Shown piece after piece: positions 1-5,073 of a stretch of DNA of 5,758 nucleotides (positions are counted from its first letter, which is position 1; every line of letters starts with the position of its first letter). The stretch lies in NCBI GenBank assembly GCA_028872975.1, contig JAGWNV010000179.1, positions 1-5,758 on the forward strand, given 5' to 3'. The position numbers were made by a program, and so were the translations under genes. The notes under the pieces are model-generated. The model was not told the DNA's origin, searched no databases, and worked only from the letters and a program-made list of their open reading frames with translations. This DNA is from Acidobacteriota bacterium (lineage in GTDB: Bacteria; Actinomycetota; Acidimicrobiia; Acidimicrobiales; UBA8190).

Positions 1-126
1 CAGGCCGTCGTCCCGGCCGGCGCCTGGCAGTCGGCCCGGACGCTCGGCCGCTGGACCCTCGTGGGCTGCACGGTGGCGCCGCCGTTCACCTTCGACGCCT
101 TCGAGCTCGCCCCGCAGCGCCCCTGA
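1..126 (+). CDS. Cupin_5 (DUF985) family protein, C-terminal fragment
   Basis: The frame is open from the first base and ends at TGA 124-126, giving the last 41 residues of a protein whose start lies outside the window. The visible part has VVPAGAWQSA near the start, then WTLVGCTVAPPFTFDAFELA. This is the typical end of the DUF985/cupin_5 family: the conserved VVPxGxWQxA strand, followed by a WxLVGCTVxPxFxFxxFELA strand that closes the beta barrel. These are small cupins related to yeast YML079w; their substrate is not settled, and metal or sugar-nucleotide binding has been suggested. The end is intact. A perfect hairpin begins at the stop codon. Family assignment rests on residue patterns recognised by eye. 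Confidence 0.85.
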   Translation, partial: QAVVPAGAWQSARTLGRWTLVGCTVAPPFTFDAFELAPQRP

Positions 127-149
127 CCGGCCCGGCGGCCGGGGCCGGT
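126..149. terminator. Bidirectional terminator-like hairpin between convergent genes
   Basis: ACCGGCCC (126-133) and GGGCCGGT (142-149) are perfect reverse complements, forming an 8-bp stem with an 8-nt loop. It fills the gap between the stop of the cupin gene (126) and the stop of the thiamine-binding gene (152). There is no T-tract on either side, which is common for terminators in high-GC actinobacteria. Because it is symmetric it can serve both converging transcripts. Confidence 0.65.
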
Positions 150-151
150 GC

Positions 152-478
152 TCAGTCCGGGCGGGGGCCGCCGAGGAGTCGTTCCACGGTGGCCACCTTC
201 CCGTGCAGTGCGTCGGGGTGGCCCTCCCGGACGTCGAGCTTGACCACCACGCTGACCCTGGGCGACACGGAGGCGACGTGCTCGGTGCAGCGCTTCACGA
301 GATCGAGGACCTCGTCGAGGCTGCCCTCGACGTTCGTGAACATGGCGTTCGTCTCGTAGGGGAGGCCCGAGTCCCTGACGATCCGCACCACCTCGGCCAC
401 CGTGGCGCCGACCGACCCGTCCTCGGCGAGAGCCGGGCCTGCCGCCGGGGCGACGGAGAATGCCGCCAGGACCGCCAC
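152..478 (-). CDS. MTH1187 family thiamine-binding protein (UPF0045/DUF77)
   Basis: This is a 108-residue protein starting at GTG 476-478. It matches the small MTH1187/YkoF-like family of ferredoxin-fold proteins that assemble as tetramers and bind thiamine; they are thought to act in thiamine salvage or sensing in the cytoplasm. Visible marks are the first strand MAVLAAFSVAP, the helix TVAEVVRIVRDSGLPY (26-41), the strand NAMFTNVEG (44-52), the helix DEVLDLVKRCTEHVA (55-69), the strand RVSVVVKLDVREG (74-86) and the end KVATVERLLG (94-103). The loop after strand 1 (about residues 12-24) is somewhat longer than usual. An in-frame TAG lies four codons before the GTG, so the start cannot be further upstream. 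There is no Shine-Dalgarno sequence; instead TAGCCT lies 6 nt before the GTG, fitting leaderless transcription. It is convergent with the cupin gene. Confidence 0.88.
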   Translation of the reverse strand: MAVLAAFSVAPAAGPALAEDGSVGATVAEVVRIVRDSGLPYETNAMFTNVEGSLDEVLDLVKRCTEHVASVSPRVSVVVKLDVREGHPDALHGKVATVERLLGGPRPD

Positions 479-484
479 GGCGAG

Positions 485-490
485 AGGCTA
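485..490 (-). promoter_or_regulatory. Leaderless-type -10 box TAGCCT for the thiamine-binding protein gene
   Basis: On the minus strand TAGCCT is followed by 6 nt and then the GTG start at 478. TAnnnT about 7 bases before the first base of a start codon is the usual mark of leaderless promoters in actinobacteria. The gene lacks a ribosome binding site, which agrees. No clear -35 is visible. The same hexamer at the same distance from a GTG occurs at 2704-2709. Confidence 0.5.
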
Positions 491-524
491 CGACCCGGGC
501 CGCAGGCGCCGACCGGGCGTGGCC

Positions 525-605
525 CTACCAGCCCCGCCGCCGGCGCTCGCGCCGGAGCCGGAGCACGGCGAGCAGCTTGCGCACGATGAACCCCACGACC
601 CGCAC
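525..605 (-). CDS. Possible 26-residue basic amphipathic peptide
   Basis: This short frame starts at GTG 603-605 and stops at TAG 525-527. I do not recognise it. It begins VRVVGFIVRKLLAVLRLRR and ends in an Arg-rich tail with a terminal GW. The first half is hydrophobic enough for a membrane-surface helix and the second half is strongly cationic. All 26 sense codons end in G or C, whereas the in-frame codons just upstream (after another GTG at 651-653) often end in T, so the coding signal starts at about 605. Against it: no Shine-Dalgarno sequence, no TAnnnT box at the right distance, and high GC3 by chance is easy in this DNA. A strong hairpin (612-627) lies 6 nt upstream. It could be a small membrane-associated protein or a chance frame. 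Confidence 0.3.
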   Translation of the reverse strand: MRVVGFIVRKLLAVLRLRRERRRRGW

Positions 606-902
606 GGTAGCCGGGGCGTGCGCCCCGAGGGCCTCGCAACTACCATGCGCCACCCGTGGGGGCGTGGTCGGGGGAATCGTGGGACGGGCACCGTCGCCGG
701 CAGAGCCGTCCCTGCGAGCGACCCCGTCGAGGCCATCCCGCCCTTCCTCCTTCGCCCCCCGCCCCGCCCCGGCGGTCGCCCGGTGGGCCGGGCCTCGGGG
801 GCGTGCGGGAGCCGCGGCGTCCCTTCCCGGGGGCGTCCCCGGCCAGACGCCAGATCCTCCCGGGCTGACCGGCGGCGCCCCGGCGTTTCGCCCGCCCGAC
901 TC
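606..902. other. GC-rich interval with no convincing gene
   Basis: No frame here has recognisable protein similarity. The open frames are low-complexity Arg/Pro/Gly strings produced by the base composition. It holds three hairpins: a 7-bp stem CGGGGCG/CGCCCCG with a 2-nt loop at 612-627, a 6-bp stem GCCCGG/CCGGGC at 778-793, and a 6-bp stem GGCGTC/GACGCC at 832-851. It also has C-runs at 755-770 (G-runs on the minus strand). The interval lies downstream of the decarboxylase and upstream of the thiamine-binding protein gene. Confidence 0.5.
832..851 (-). terminator. Weak terminator-like hairpin downstream of the decarboxylase
   Basis: GGCGTC (832-837) and GACGCC (846-851) pair around an 8-nt loop, about 50 nt past the decarboxylase stop on the minus strand. 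There is no T-tract and hairpins are frequent in this GC-rich stretch, so the assignment is tentative. Confidence 0.25.
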
Positions 903-2288
903 TCAGGCGGAGGCGAGCGCGGCGGCGATGGCGGCCACCGACCGGTCGACGTCCGCCTCGGTGGTGGACCAGTTCGACACCGAGATCCGCATGAGGCGCC
1001 GGCCGTGCCAGGTCGTCGCCCCCATCCAGCACTCACCGGACCGCTGGACGAGATCGATGACCCGGTCGGTCCGGTCGGGCGGCCCGAGGGCCACGAGGAC
1101 CTGGTTGAGCACCACGTCGTTGGCCACCGAGACGCCGTCGAGGGCCGACAGCTGGTCGGCGAAGCGCCGCGCCAGCCCACAACAGCGCTCGACCAGTTCG
1201 GCCATGCCGCGCCGGCCCAGCTGGCGCAGCGCCGCCCAGGTTGCGAACCCCCGGGCCCGGCGGGAGGACTCGGGGACGTAGTCGCTCGGTGCCCGCAGGC
1301 CCCCCTCGCCGTGACCGGTGAGGTAGGCGGCGGTGAACGACATCGACGCCGCGTGGGCGGCGGCGTGGCGGCAGAAGGCGTAGCCGCTGTCGTAGGGGAC
1401 GTTCAGCCACTTGTGCCCGTCGGTCGCCCACGAGTCGGCCTCCGCAACGCCCGCCACCAGGGAGTTCGTGGTGGGACTGGCTGCCGCCCACAGGCCGAAG
1501 GCCCCGTCCACGTGCACCCACGCCCCGTGCCGGTGGGCCACCGCGACGGCAGCGGGGAAGTCGTCGAAGGCGCCGCTGTTCACGTTGCCGGCCTGCAGGC
1601 AGACGATGGTCGGCGCCGCCTGTCCCCCGGCGAGACGCCGGGCCAGGTCCTCGACCACGATCCTCCCCTGGTCGTCGGCGGCCACCGTCTCGAGGGCGCC
1701 GGTGCCGATCCCGAGCAGGCGCAGGGACCTGTCGACGGTGGCATGGCGCTCCTCGCCCGCCACGACCCTGAGCGTGGGGGCGCCGGCGAGACCTCCCCGT
1801 TCGACGTCCCACCCGGCCCGGGCGAGGACGTGGTGGCGGGCGGCGGCGAGGCAGACGGTGTTGGCTCCCTGCCCGCCGGTCACGAACCCCACCGACGCCG
1901 AGGCGGGGAGGCCGAGCACGTCCTTGAGCCAGCCTCCGGCGACCTCCTCCACGACGGCCGCCGCCGGGGAGGTGAGGGCGTTGAAGGCCGGCTGGTCCCA
2001 GGCGACGGCCAGCACGTCGGCGGCGGCGGCGGCGTCGAGGGACCCACCCACGACGAAGCCGAAGTAGCGAGGTCCCGTGGTCGCCACCAGCCCCGGCTCC
2101 ACAGCGTCGGCCAGCTCGGAGACGACCGCCGCCGGGGCTGACGGCTCGTCGGGGAGCGCACCGAGGGCGGCCCGCATGCGCGCCGGGTCGGCGTGGAGGG
2201 GGAAGACCGGACGTGCCGCCACCTCGGCCCGGTAGCGGGCGGCACGCGCCGCGGCCTGGAGGACGACGTCAGCGGCAGGGTCGGCCAT
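903..2288 (-). CDS. PLP-dependent group II amino acid decarboxylase
   Basis: This is a 461-residue fold-type I PLP enzyme of the group II decarboxylase family (aromatic amino acid, glutamate, tyrosine and histidine decarboxylase relatives). It would release CO2 from an amino acid to give an amine in the cytoplasm; the substrate cannot be read from the sequence. Visible marks: PRYFGFVVGG (73-82), a conserved N-terminal segment in bacterial members; TGGQGAN (137-143), the phosphate-binding loop, with Q where Ser is more usual; H182 in EERHATV, the ring-stacking His; D261 in HVDGAFG, which contacts the pyridine nitrogen; and K293 in TDGHKWLNVPYD, the Schiff-base lysine. The C-terminal small domain ends with MRISVSNWSTTEADVDRSV (433-451). 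Length and domains look complete. The ATG at 2286-2288 has only a weak GGGCGG upstream. It lies 89 nt downstream of the lasso-like precursor gene on the same strand, so co-transcription is possible. Confidence 0.92.
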   Translation of the reverse strand: MADPAADVVLQAAARAARYRAEVAARPVFPLHADPARMRAALGALPDEPSAPAAVVSELADAVEPGLVATTGPRYFGFVVGGSLDAAAAADVLAVAWDQPAFNALTSPAAAVVEEVAGGWLKDVLGLPASASVGFVTGGQGANTVCLAAARHHVLARAGWDVERGGLAGAPTLRVVAGEERHATVDRSLRLLGIGTGALETVAADDQGRIVVEDLARRLAGGQAAPTIVCLQAGNVNSGAFDDFPAAVAVAHRHGAWVHVDGAFGLWAAASPTTNSLVAGVAEADSWATDGHKWLNVPYDSGYAFCRHAAAHAASMSFTAAYLTGHGEGGLRAPSDYVPESSRRARGFATWAALRQLGRRGMAELVERCCGLARRFADQLSALDGVSVANDVVLNQVLVALGPPDRTDRVIDLVQRSGECWMGATTWHGRRLMRISVSNWSTTEADVDRSVAAIAAALASA

Positions 2289-2324
2289 CGCCGCCCATCA
2301 TCCACCAGCCCGGCGGGCGGGGGC

Positions 2325-2340
2325 GCCGCCGACCGGCGGC
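2325..2340. repeat. Small hairpin between precursor gene and decarboxylase
   Basis: GCCGCC (2325-2330) and GGCGGC (2335-2340) form a 6-bp stem with a 4-nt loop, in the 89-nt gap between the precursor peptide stop (2378) and the decarboxylase start (2288). It could reduce read-through or stabilise an RNA end, as seen between RiPP precursor genes and downstream enzyme genes, or be a chance product of the high GC content. Confidence 0.3.
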
Positions 2341-2377
2341 CGGCTCCTACACAAGCGGGGGCCGAGGCCGCCGGCGC

Positions 2378-2536
2378 TCAGTGGGACGCGGCGTGCTTCC
2401 CGTTCATGGGGAAGTGGTGGTCCATGCCCGGCCCCGGGTGCGCCGCCGCCGTCAGCGAGGCCGTCGTCCCGTGGACGGTCAACTTCGGGGGCTCGTAGCT
2501 GGGCTGGGCCTCTGCTCGGTCGATGTCCATCGCCAT
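2378..2536 (-). CDS. Lasso RiPP family leader peptide-containing precursor
   Basis: This 52-residue protein is a recognisable RiPP precursor. Its leader has YEPPKLTVHGTTASLT at 14-29, which fits the actinobacterial lasso-leader rule YxxPxLxxxGxxxxxT exactly: Y14, P17, L19, G23, T29. In that family the leader is bound by an RRE (B1) protein and cut by a B2 peptidase two residues after the Thr. Cleavage after A30 would leave a 22-residue core starting AAHPGPGMD, whose only acidic residue, D39, sits at core position 9, a standard ring-closing position. The core is rich in His (33, 40, 41, 48, 52) and Met (38, 44), has no Cys and ends in His. The ATG at 2534-2536 is chosen because AGGAGG lies 8 nt upstream; a second ATG two codons later is too far from it. 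Fifty of 52 sense codons end in G or C. No cyclase or peptidase gene is in the window, so maturation into a lasso peptide is inference. Confidence 0.8.
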   Translation of the reverse strand: MAMDIDRAEAQPSYEPPKLTVHGTTASLTAAAHPGPGMDHHFPMNGKHAASH

Positions 2537-2544
2537 CGGTGCCG

Positions 2545-2550
2545 CCTCCT
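2545..2550 (-). promoter_or_regulatory. Strong Shine-Dalgarno sequence AGGAGG of the lasso-like precursor
   Basis: On the minus strand AGAGGAGG ends 8 nt before the ATG at 2536, ideal spacing. It is the best ribosome binding site in the window. It fixes the start at 2536 rather than 2530 and shows that a frame too short for usual gene callers is probably translated. Confidence 0.7.
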
Positions 2551-2599
2551 CTGGCTAGGCCGGGGTCCGTGTCCTCCCGGGAACCGCTCGGGGGCTCCA

Positions 2600-2605
2600 A
2601 CCTTA
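2600..2605 (-). promoter_or_regulatory. Candidate -10 box TAAGGT for the precursor gene
   Basis: The minus strand reads GCGTAAGGTTGG, with TAAGGT fitting the actinobacterial TAnnnT -10. Transcription would start near 2593 and give a leader of roughly 57 nt before the ATG at 2536. No -35 resembling TTGACA is found 16-18 nt upstream, so this is a weak call. Confidence 0.35.
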
Positions 2606-2703
2606 CGCCCCGGGTCCGAGCCGGGGCGGCCCGCCAGGAGGCCGTCGCCGTGCTGGCCAGGGTCTTCCCCGCCCGGGCCGGCCCAGTCGGGCCGGTCCGG
2701 ACC

Positions 2704-2709
2704 TAGCCT
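2704..2709 (+). promoter_or_regulatory. -10 box TAGCCT for the GNAT gene
   Basis: TAGCCT is followed by 6 nt and a GTG at 2716, the same box and distance as at the thiamine-binding gene. Transcription probably starts at or near 2716. The mRNA could be translated leaderless from GTG 2716 or, with a 42-nt leader, from GTG 2758. No clear -35 is present. Confidence 0.45.
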
Positions 2710-2757
2710 GGGCCGGTGCGTCACGGCGGCCGAGACGCCGGCGATCAGGGGGGAAGG

Positions 2758-3444
2758 GTGGCGAGCGACGGGGGCATCGCGGTCGGCGACGTCGTGCTGC
2801 GGCCCTACGAGCCCGCCGACAGGGCCGAGGTCCGACGGATCTGCTTCGACACCGGGTACATGGGCGAGCCCGAGTGGCAGTGGCGGGACCGGGAGAGCTT
2901 CGCCGACCTCTACACGGCGTACTACACCGACGCCGAGCCCCAGTCGGCCATCGTGGCCGAGCGGGGCGGCGTGGTCGAGGGCTACCTGCTCGGGTGCCTG
3001 GACTCGGGGCGCGCTTGGAGCGAGGCCGCCACCTTCGTCCGGCTCCTCCGCCGCCGGTGGATCGCCGTCCGGCCGTCGACGGCCCGGTTCGTGTGGCGCT
3101 CCTTCGCCGACGTGGCCCGCGACCGCCTACGCGGCCGGCCGCTGCCCGAGCCGGTGCGCGACGACCGGTGGCCGGCCCATCTGCACATCGACCTGCTCCC
3201 GGCAATCCGGGGCAGGGGAGTGGGCGCCGCCATGCTGCGGATGTGGCTGGCCCGGCTCGAGGACGCCGGGGTGGCCGGTTGTCACGTCCAGACCCTGGCC
3301 GAGAACACGAGGGCCGTGGCCGCCTTCGAGTCGGTGGGCTTCGAGCGACGGGGCGATCCGGTGCTCGTGCCGGGCCTGCGCACCCGCAGGGGCGCCCGGC
3401 ACCACGTGCAGCTGCTCACCCGTGGGGTCGCTGCGGTCAGCTGA
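2758..3444 (+). CDS. GNAT family N-acetyltransferase
   Basis: This is a 228-residue acetyltransferase that would move an acetyl group from acetyl-CoA to an amine; the acceptor is unknown. VVLRPYEPADRAEVRRI (12-28) is the first strand and helix, and AIVAERGGVVEGYLLG (64-79) the central hairpin. HLHIDLLPAIRGRGVGAAML (141-160) holds the acetyl-CoA loop RGRGVG. VQTLAENTRAVAAFESVGF (177-195) is the typical GNAT end. The HLHIDLLP signature occurs in a subgroup of bacterial acetyltransferases resembling the acetyltransferase-like domain of O-GlcNAcase. About 60 residues (80-140), rich in Arg and Trp, separate the hairpin from the CoA motif, longer than in minimal GNATs. Start choice: GTG 2758 has AGGGGGG just upstream and nearly all codons after it end in G or C, while the 14 codons from GTG 2716 have four ending in A or T and look like a leader. 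GTG 2716 (242 residues) remains possible. Its stop overlaps the convergent diguanylate cyclase gene. Confidence 0.88.
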   Translation: MASDGGIAVGDVVLRPYEPADRAEVRRICFDTGYMGEPEWQWRDRESFADLYTAYYTDAEPQSAIVAERGGVVEGYLLGCLDSGRAWSEAATFVRLLRRRWIAVRPSTARFVWRSFADVARDRLRGRPLPEPVRDDRWPAHLHIDLLPAIRGRGVGAAMLRMWLARLEDAGVAGCHVQTLAENTRAVAAFESVGFERRGDPVLVPGLRTRRGARHHVQLLTRGVAAVS

Positions 3445-3445
3445 C
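3436..3445. repeat. Palindrome GTCAGCTGAC holding both convergent stop codons
   Basis: The perfect 10-bp palindrome contains TGA of the GNAT gene (3442-3444, +) and TGA of the cyclase gene (3437-3439, -). The two genes overlap by 8 bp and leave no room for a separate terminator. It is too short for a strong hairpin. Confidence 0.6.
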
Positions 3446-4885
3446 GGACTCGAGGGTGGGAGCCCAGCGGTAGTGGTGGCCGGAGGAGTCCTTGGCCTGG
3501 TACATGGCCAGGTCGGCCTGGCCGATGAGGCCCTGGGCGGTGCCTGCCCCGCTCCGGCTGTAGGCGATCCCCACGCTCACCCCCACGGCGCCGTCGGCGC
3601 CGTCGATGGAGAAGGGCCGGCCCAGCTCGTCGACGATCCGCTGCGCCAGCGCCTCGACGGCCGCCGGTGACCCGACGTCCTCGACGAGGATGGCGAACTC
3701 GTCGCCGCCCATCCGGGCCACCACGTCCTCGGCACGGGTGACGCCTTGGAGGCGCCCGGCCATCTCCTCGAGGACCCGGTCACCCCGCTCGTGGCCGAAG
3801 GTGTCGTTCACCGGCTTGAAGGCGTCGAGGTCGAGGTAGAGCACGGCCAGGTCCCGCCCGCTCCGGCGGCCCCGGGACAGGGCCTCCCCGAGCCGGCCGT
3901 GGAAGACGGAGTGGTTGTAGAGACCGGTGAGCCCGTCGTGCGCCGCCTGGTAGGCGAGCTGGGCCTGGAAGCGCCGGCGGGCCGACTCACGCTTGTGGTT
4001 GAGGAGCAGGACGAGGAGGACCGCCAGGATGAGCAGGGCGACCACGGCGATCTCCACCCGGAGGTGGCCGGACTGGAGCGGCCCGTAGAACTCCGCCGAA
4101 CTCTGCACCGTGGCGCCGCCCCAGCCGCCGATGCCGAAGGTGGAGTCGGTGACGACCTCGTCGTGGGCGACGGTGTCGACGTAGTTGGCGGCCCGGCCGC
4201 GGGCGATGTCGGCCAGGGCCCGACGGTAGACGAGGCGGGTGCCGATCTTCCGGGGATCGCTGGCAACGGCGATCACGCCCGAGGAGTCGACGACGTAGTC
4301 GGCGCCGGTCCGGCCGAAACGCAGGGTGCGGACGTAGGTCTCGAGCGGCGAGGTGTCGAGACGCATGAACCCGACGAAGACCGCCTTCGTCGCCCCCGCC
4401 ACCGTGACAGGCACGCCGAGGGCGACGACGTGCAGACGGCCCACGGCCATCACCGAGGAGACGTCGGGGCGCTGGGCGAGGAGCTCCGCGATCATCGGCT
4501 TGTACCCGGGGTCGCCCAGGGGCGGCAGCCCCGGCCCGCTGGCGTAGGACGACAGCAGGCGTCCCGAAGTGTCGACGAGGGCGGCCCCGTAGTTGTTGAG
4601 GACGGCGTGGGCGACGAAGGTCTCCAGCCGGGCCCGGTCGGCGGCGTCGCCCGGCGACAGGTCCCACTGGCCGGTGCTGGCGTAGTCGAGGGCCTCCTTC
4701 AAGCTGAAGAGCAGGTACTGCTTGCCGAGGCCGCCGAGGGTGGTCTGGAGCTCCTGGCGATCCTGGAGGTGGATGGTCTGGGCCTTGTCCGACGCCTCGG
4801 TCGTGAGGGCGATCGACAGGGCTCCCGTCAGGCAGATGAGCAGGACGCTGGCGAGGAGGAGCGCCACGTGGCGGAGGCGGGCCAT
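3437..4885 (-). CDS. Membrane-anchored diguanylate cyclase with Cache-like sensor domain
   Basis: This 482-residue protein would make cyclic di-GMP from two GTP at the inner face of the membrane. Order: transmembrane helix 1 at about 5-28; an extracytoplasmic region of about 250 residues with dCache-like features, including GRTGADYVVDSSGVIAVA (191-208); helix 2 at about 278-297; a linker; then the GGDEF domain from about 310 to 475. In the GGDEF domain are HDGLTGLYNH (316-325), the metal and substrate segment DLDAFKPVNDTFGH (352-365), the active-site GGDEF at 393-397 and MYQAK (461-465). RAED (384-387) lies exactly five residues before GGDEF, so the RxxD inhibitory site is kept and product feedback is likely. 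No EAL or HD-GYP domain follows. ATG 4885 is chosen because the hydrophobic helix follows at once; the frame continues to 5035, but that extension is Cys/Pro/Gly-rich and runs through the regulatory region. Upstream is only a weak GGGG. The ligand sensed is unknown. Confidence 0.93.
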   Translation of the reverse strand: MARLRHVALLLASVLLICLTGALSIALTTEASDKAQTIHLQDRQELQTTLGGLGKQYLLFSLKEALDYASTGQWDLSPGDAADRARLETFVAHAVLNNYGAALVDTSGRLLSSYASGPGLPPLGDPGYKPMIAELLAQRPDVSSVMAVGRLHVVALGVPVTVAGATKAVFVGFMRLDTSPLETYVRTLRFGRTGADYVVDSSGVIAVASDPRKIGTRLVYRRALADIARGRAANYVDTVAHDEVVTDSTFGIGGWGGATVQSSAEFYGPLQSGHLRVEIAVVALLILAVLLVLLLNHKRESARRRFQAQLAYQAAHDGLTGLYNHSVFHGRLGEALSRGRRSGRDLAVLYLDLDAFKPVNDTFGHERGDRVLEEMAGRLQGVTRAEDVVARMGGDEFAILVEDVGSPAAVEALAQRIVDELGRPFSIDGADGAVGVSVGIAYSRSGAGTAQGLIGQADLAMYQAKDSSGHHYRWAPTLESVS

Positions 4886-4957
4886 GGCCCCAGATCGGCA
4901 GCGCGGGGAGCACTCTTGACAATCTCGACATCCAGCCGGCCCCCTTCTTGCGCCGTA

Positions 4958-4970
4958 CGACGGTCCGTCG
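4958..4970. promoter_or_regulatory. Dyad CGACGG-T-CCGTCG, possible operator
   Basis: Perfect 6-bp arms flank a single T, within the divergent region between the cyclase (start 4885, -) and the AhpD-like gene (start 5074, +). It sits 73 nt upstream of the cyclase start. The size fits a dimeric regulator site, but short dyads made of G and C arise often here. Confidence 0.3.
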
Positions 4971-5037
4971 AGCCCACCGCAGGGAGGGTGCAGCGCCGAC
5001 CCGCCACTTGGATCGGCATCCGGCTGCGCCGGCAATA

Positions 5038-5051
5038 GGGACTTTGGTCCC
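5038..5051. promoter_or_regulatory. DosR/DevR-box-like palindrome GGGACTTTGGTCCC
   Basis: Arms GGGAC (5038-5042) and GTCCC (5047-5051) are perfect reverse complements around TTTG. The core of the mycobacterial DosR box is GGGACTWWAGTCCC, and this site matches 13 of those 14 positions; the outer flanks match poorly. It lies over the -35 region of the AhpD-like gene and ends 10 nt before its -10 box, 22 nt before the ATG. DosR is a NarL-type response regulator of hypoxia and redox stress, which suits an AhpD-like target. The centre, near -29 if transcription starts at the ATG, is closer than usual for an activator, so repression or another start site is possible. Confidence 0.5.
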
Positions 5052-5061
5052 AGAGGCCCGG

Positions 5062-5067
5062 TACTGT
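5062..5067 (+). promoter_or_regulatory. Leaderless-type -10 box TACTGT for the AhpD-like gene
   Basis: TACTGT is followed by 6 nt (GCCTCC) and the ATG at 5074. No Shine-Dalgarno sequence precedes this ATG, so transcription and translation probably start at the same base. No TTGACA-like -35 is found; the region is occupied by the GGGACnnnnGTCCC palindrome, consistent with a regulator-dependent promoter. Confidence 0.55.
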
Positions 5068-5073
5068 GCCTCC

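Noticed and set aside
656..868. Plus-strand frame of 70 codons in the gap after the thiamine-binding protein gene
   Set aside because: The product is Pro/Arg/Gly-rich without a fold pattern and there is no ribosome binding site; the base composition explains it.
402..2141. Long plus-strand frame of 579 codons opposite the decarboxylase
   Set aside because: It is antisense to a gene with clear PLP-enzyme motifs, and its product is a low-complexity Gly/Arg/Pro/His string. Such shadow frames are expected in very high-GC DNA.
2318..2377. Factor-independent terminator directly after the precursor gene
   Set aside because: Several overlapping G/C stems are possible but none is clearly dominant and there is no T-tract; only the neat 6-bp hairpin is listed, at low confidence.
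2213..3670. Plus-strand frame of 485 codons across the precursor, GNAT and cyclase genes
   Set aside because: It runs out of frame through the GNAT gene and antisense through two others, has no recognisable domain and is rich in Gly, Arg, Pro and Ser.
4916..4921. Perfect TTGACA on the plus strand
   Set aside because: No -10 hexamer lies 16-18 nt downstream (the sequence there is GC only), and the plus-strand gene start is far away with its own -10 box at 5062.
4886..5035. Upstream extension of the diguanylate cyclase frame by 50 codons
   Set aside because: The extension is Cys/Pro/Gly-rich, precedes an obvious N-terminal membrane helix and runs through the divergent regulatory region, so the start at 4885 is preferred.
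3746..5038. Plus-strand frame of 430 codons opposite the diguanylate cyclase
   Set aside because: It is the antisense shadow of the cyclase gene. The product is a low-complexity Val/Glu/Gly/Asp string without any family motif.
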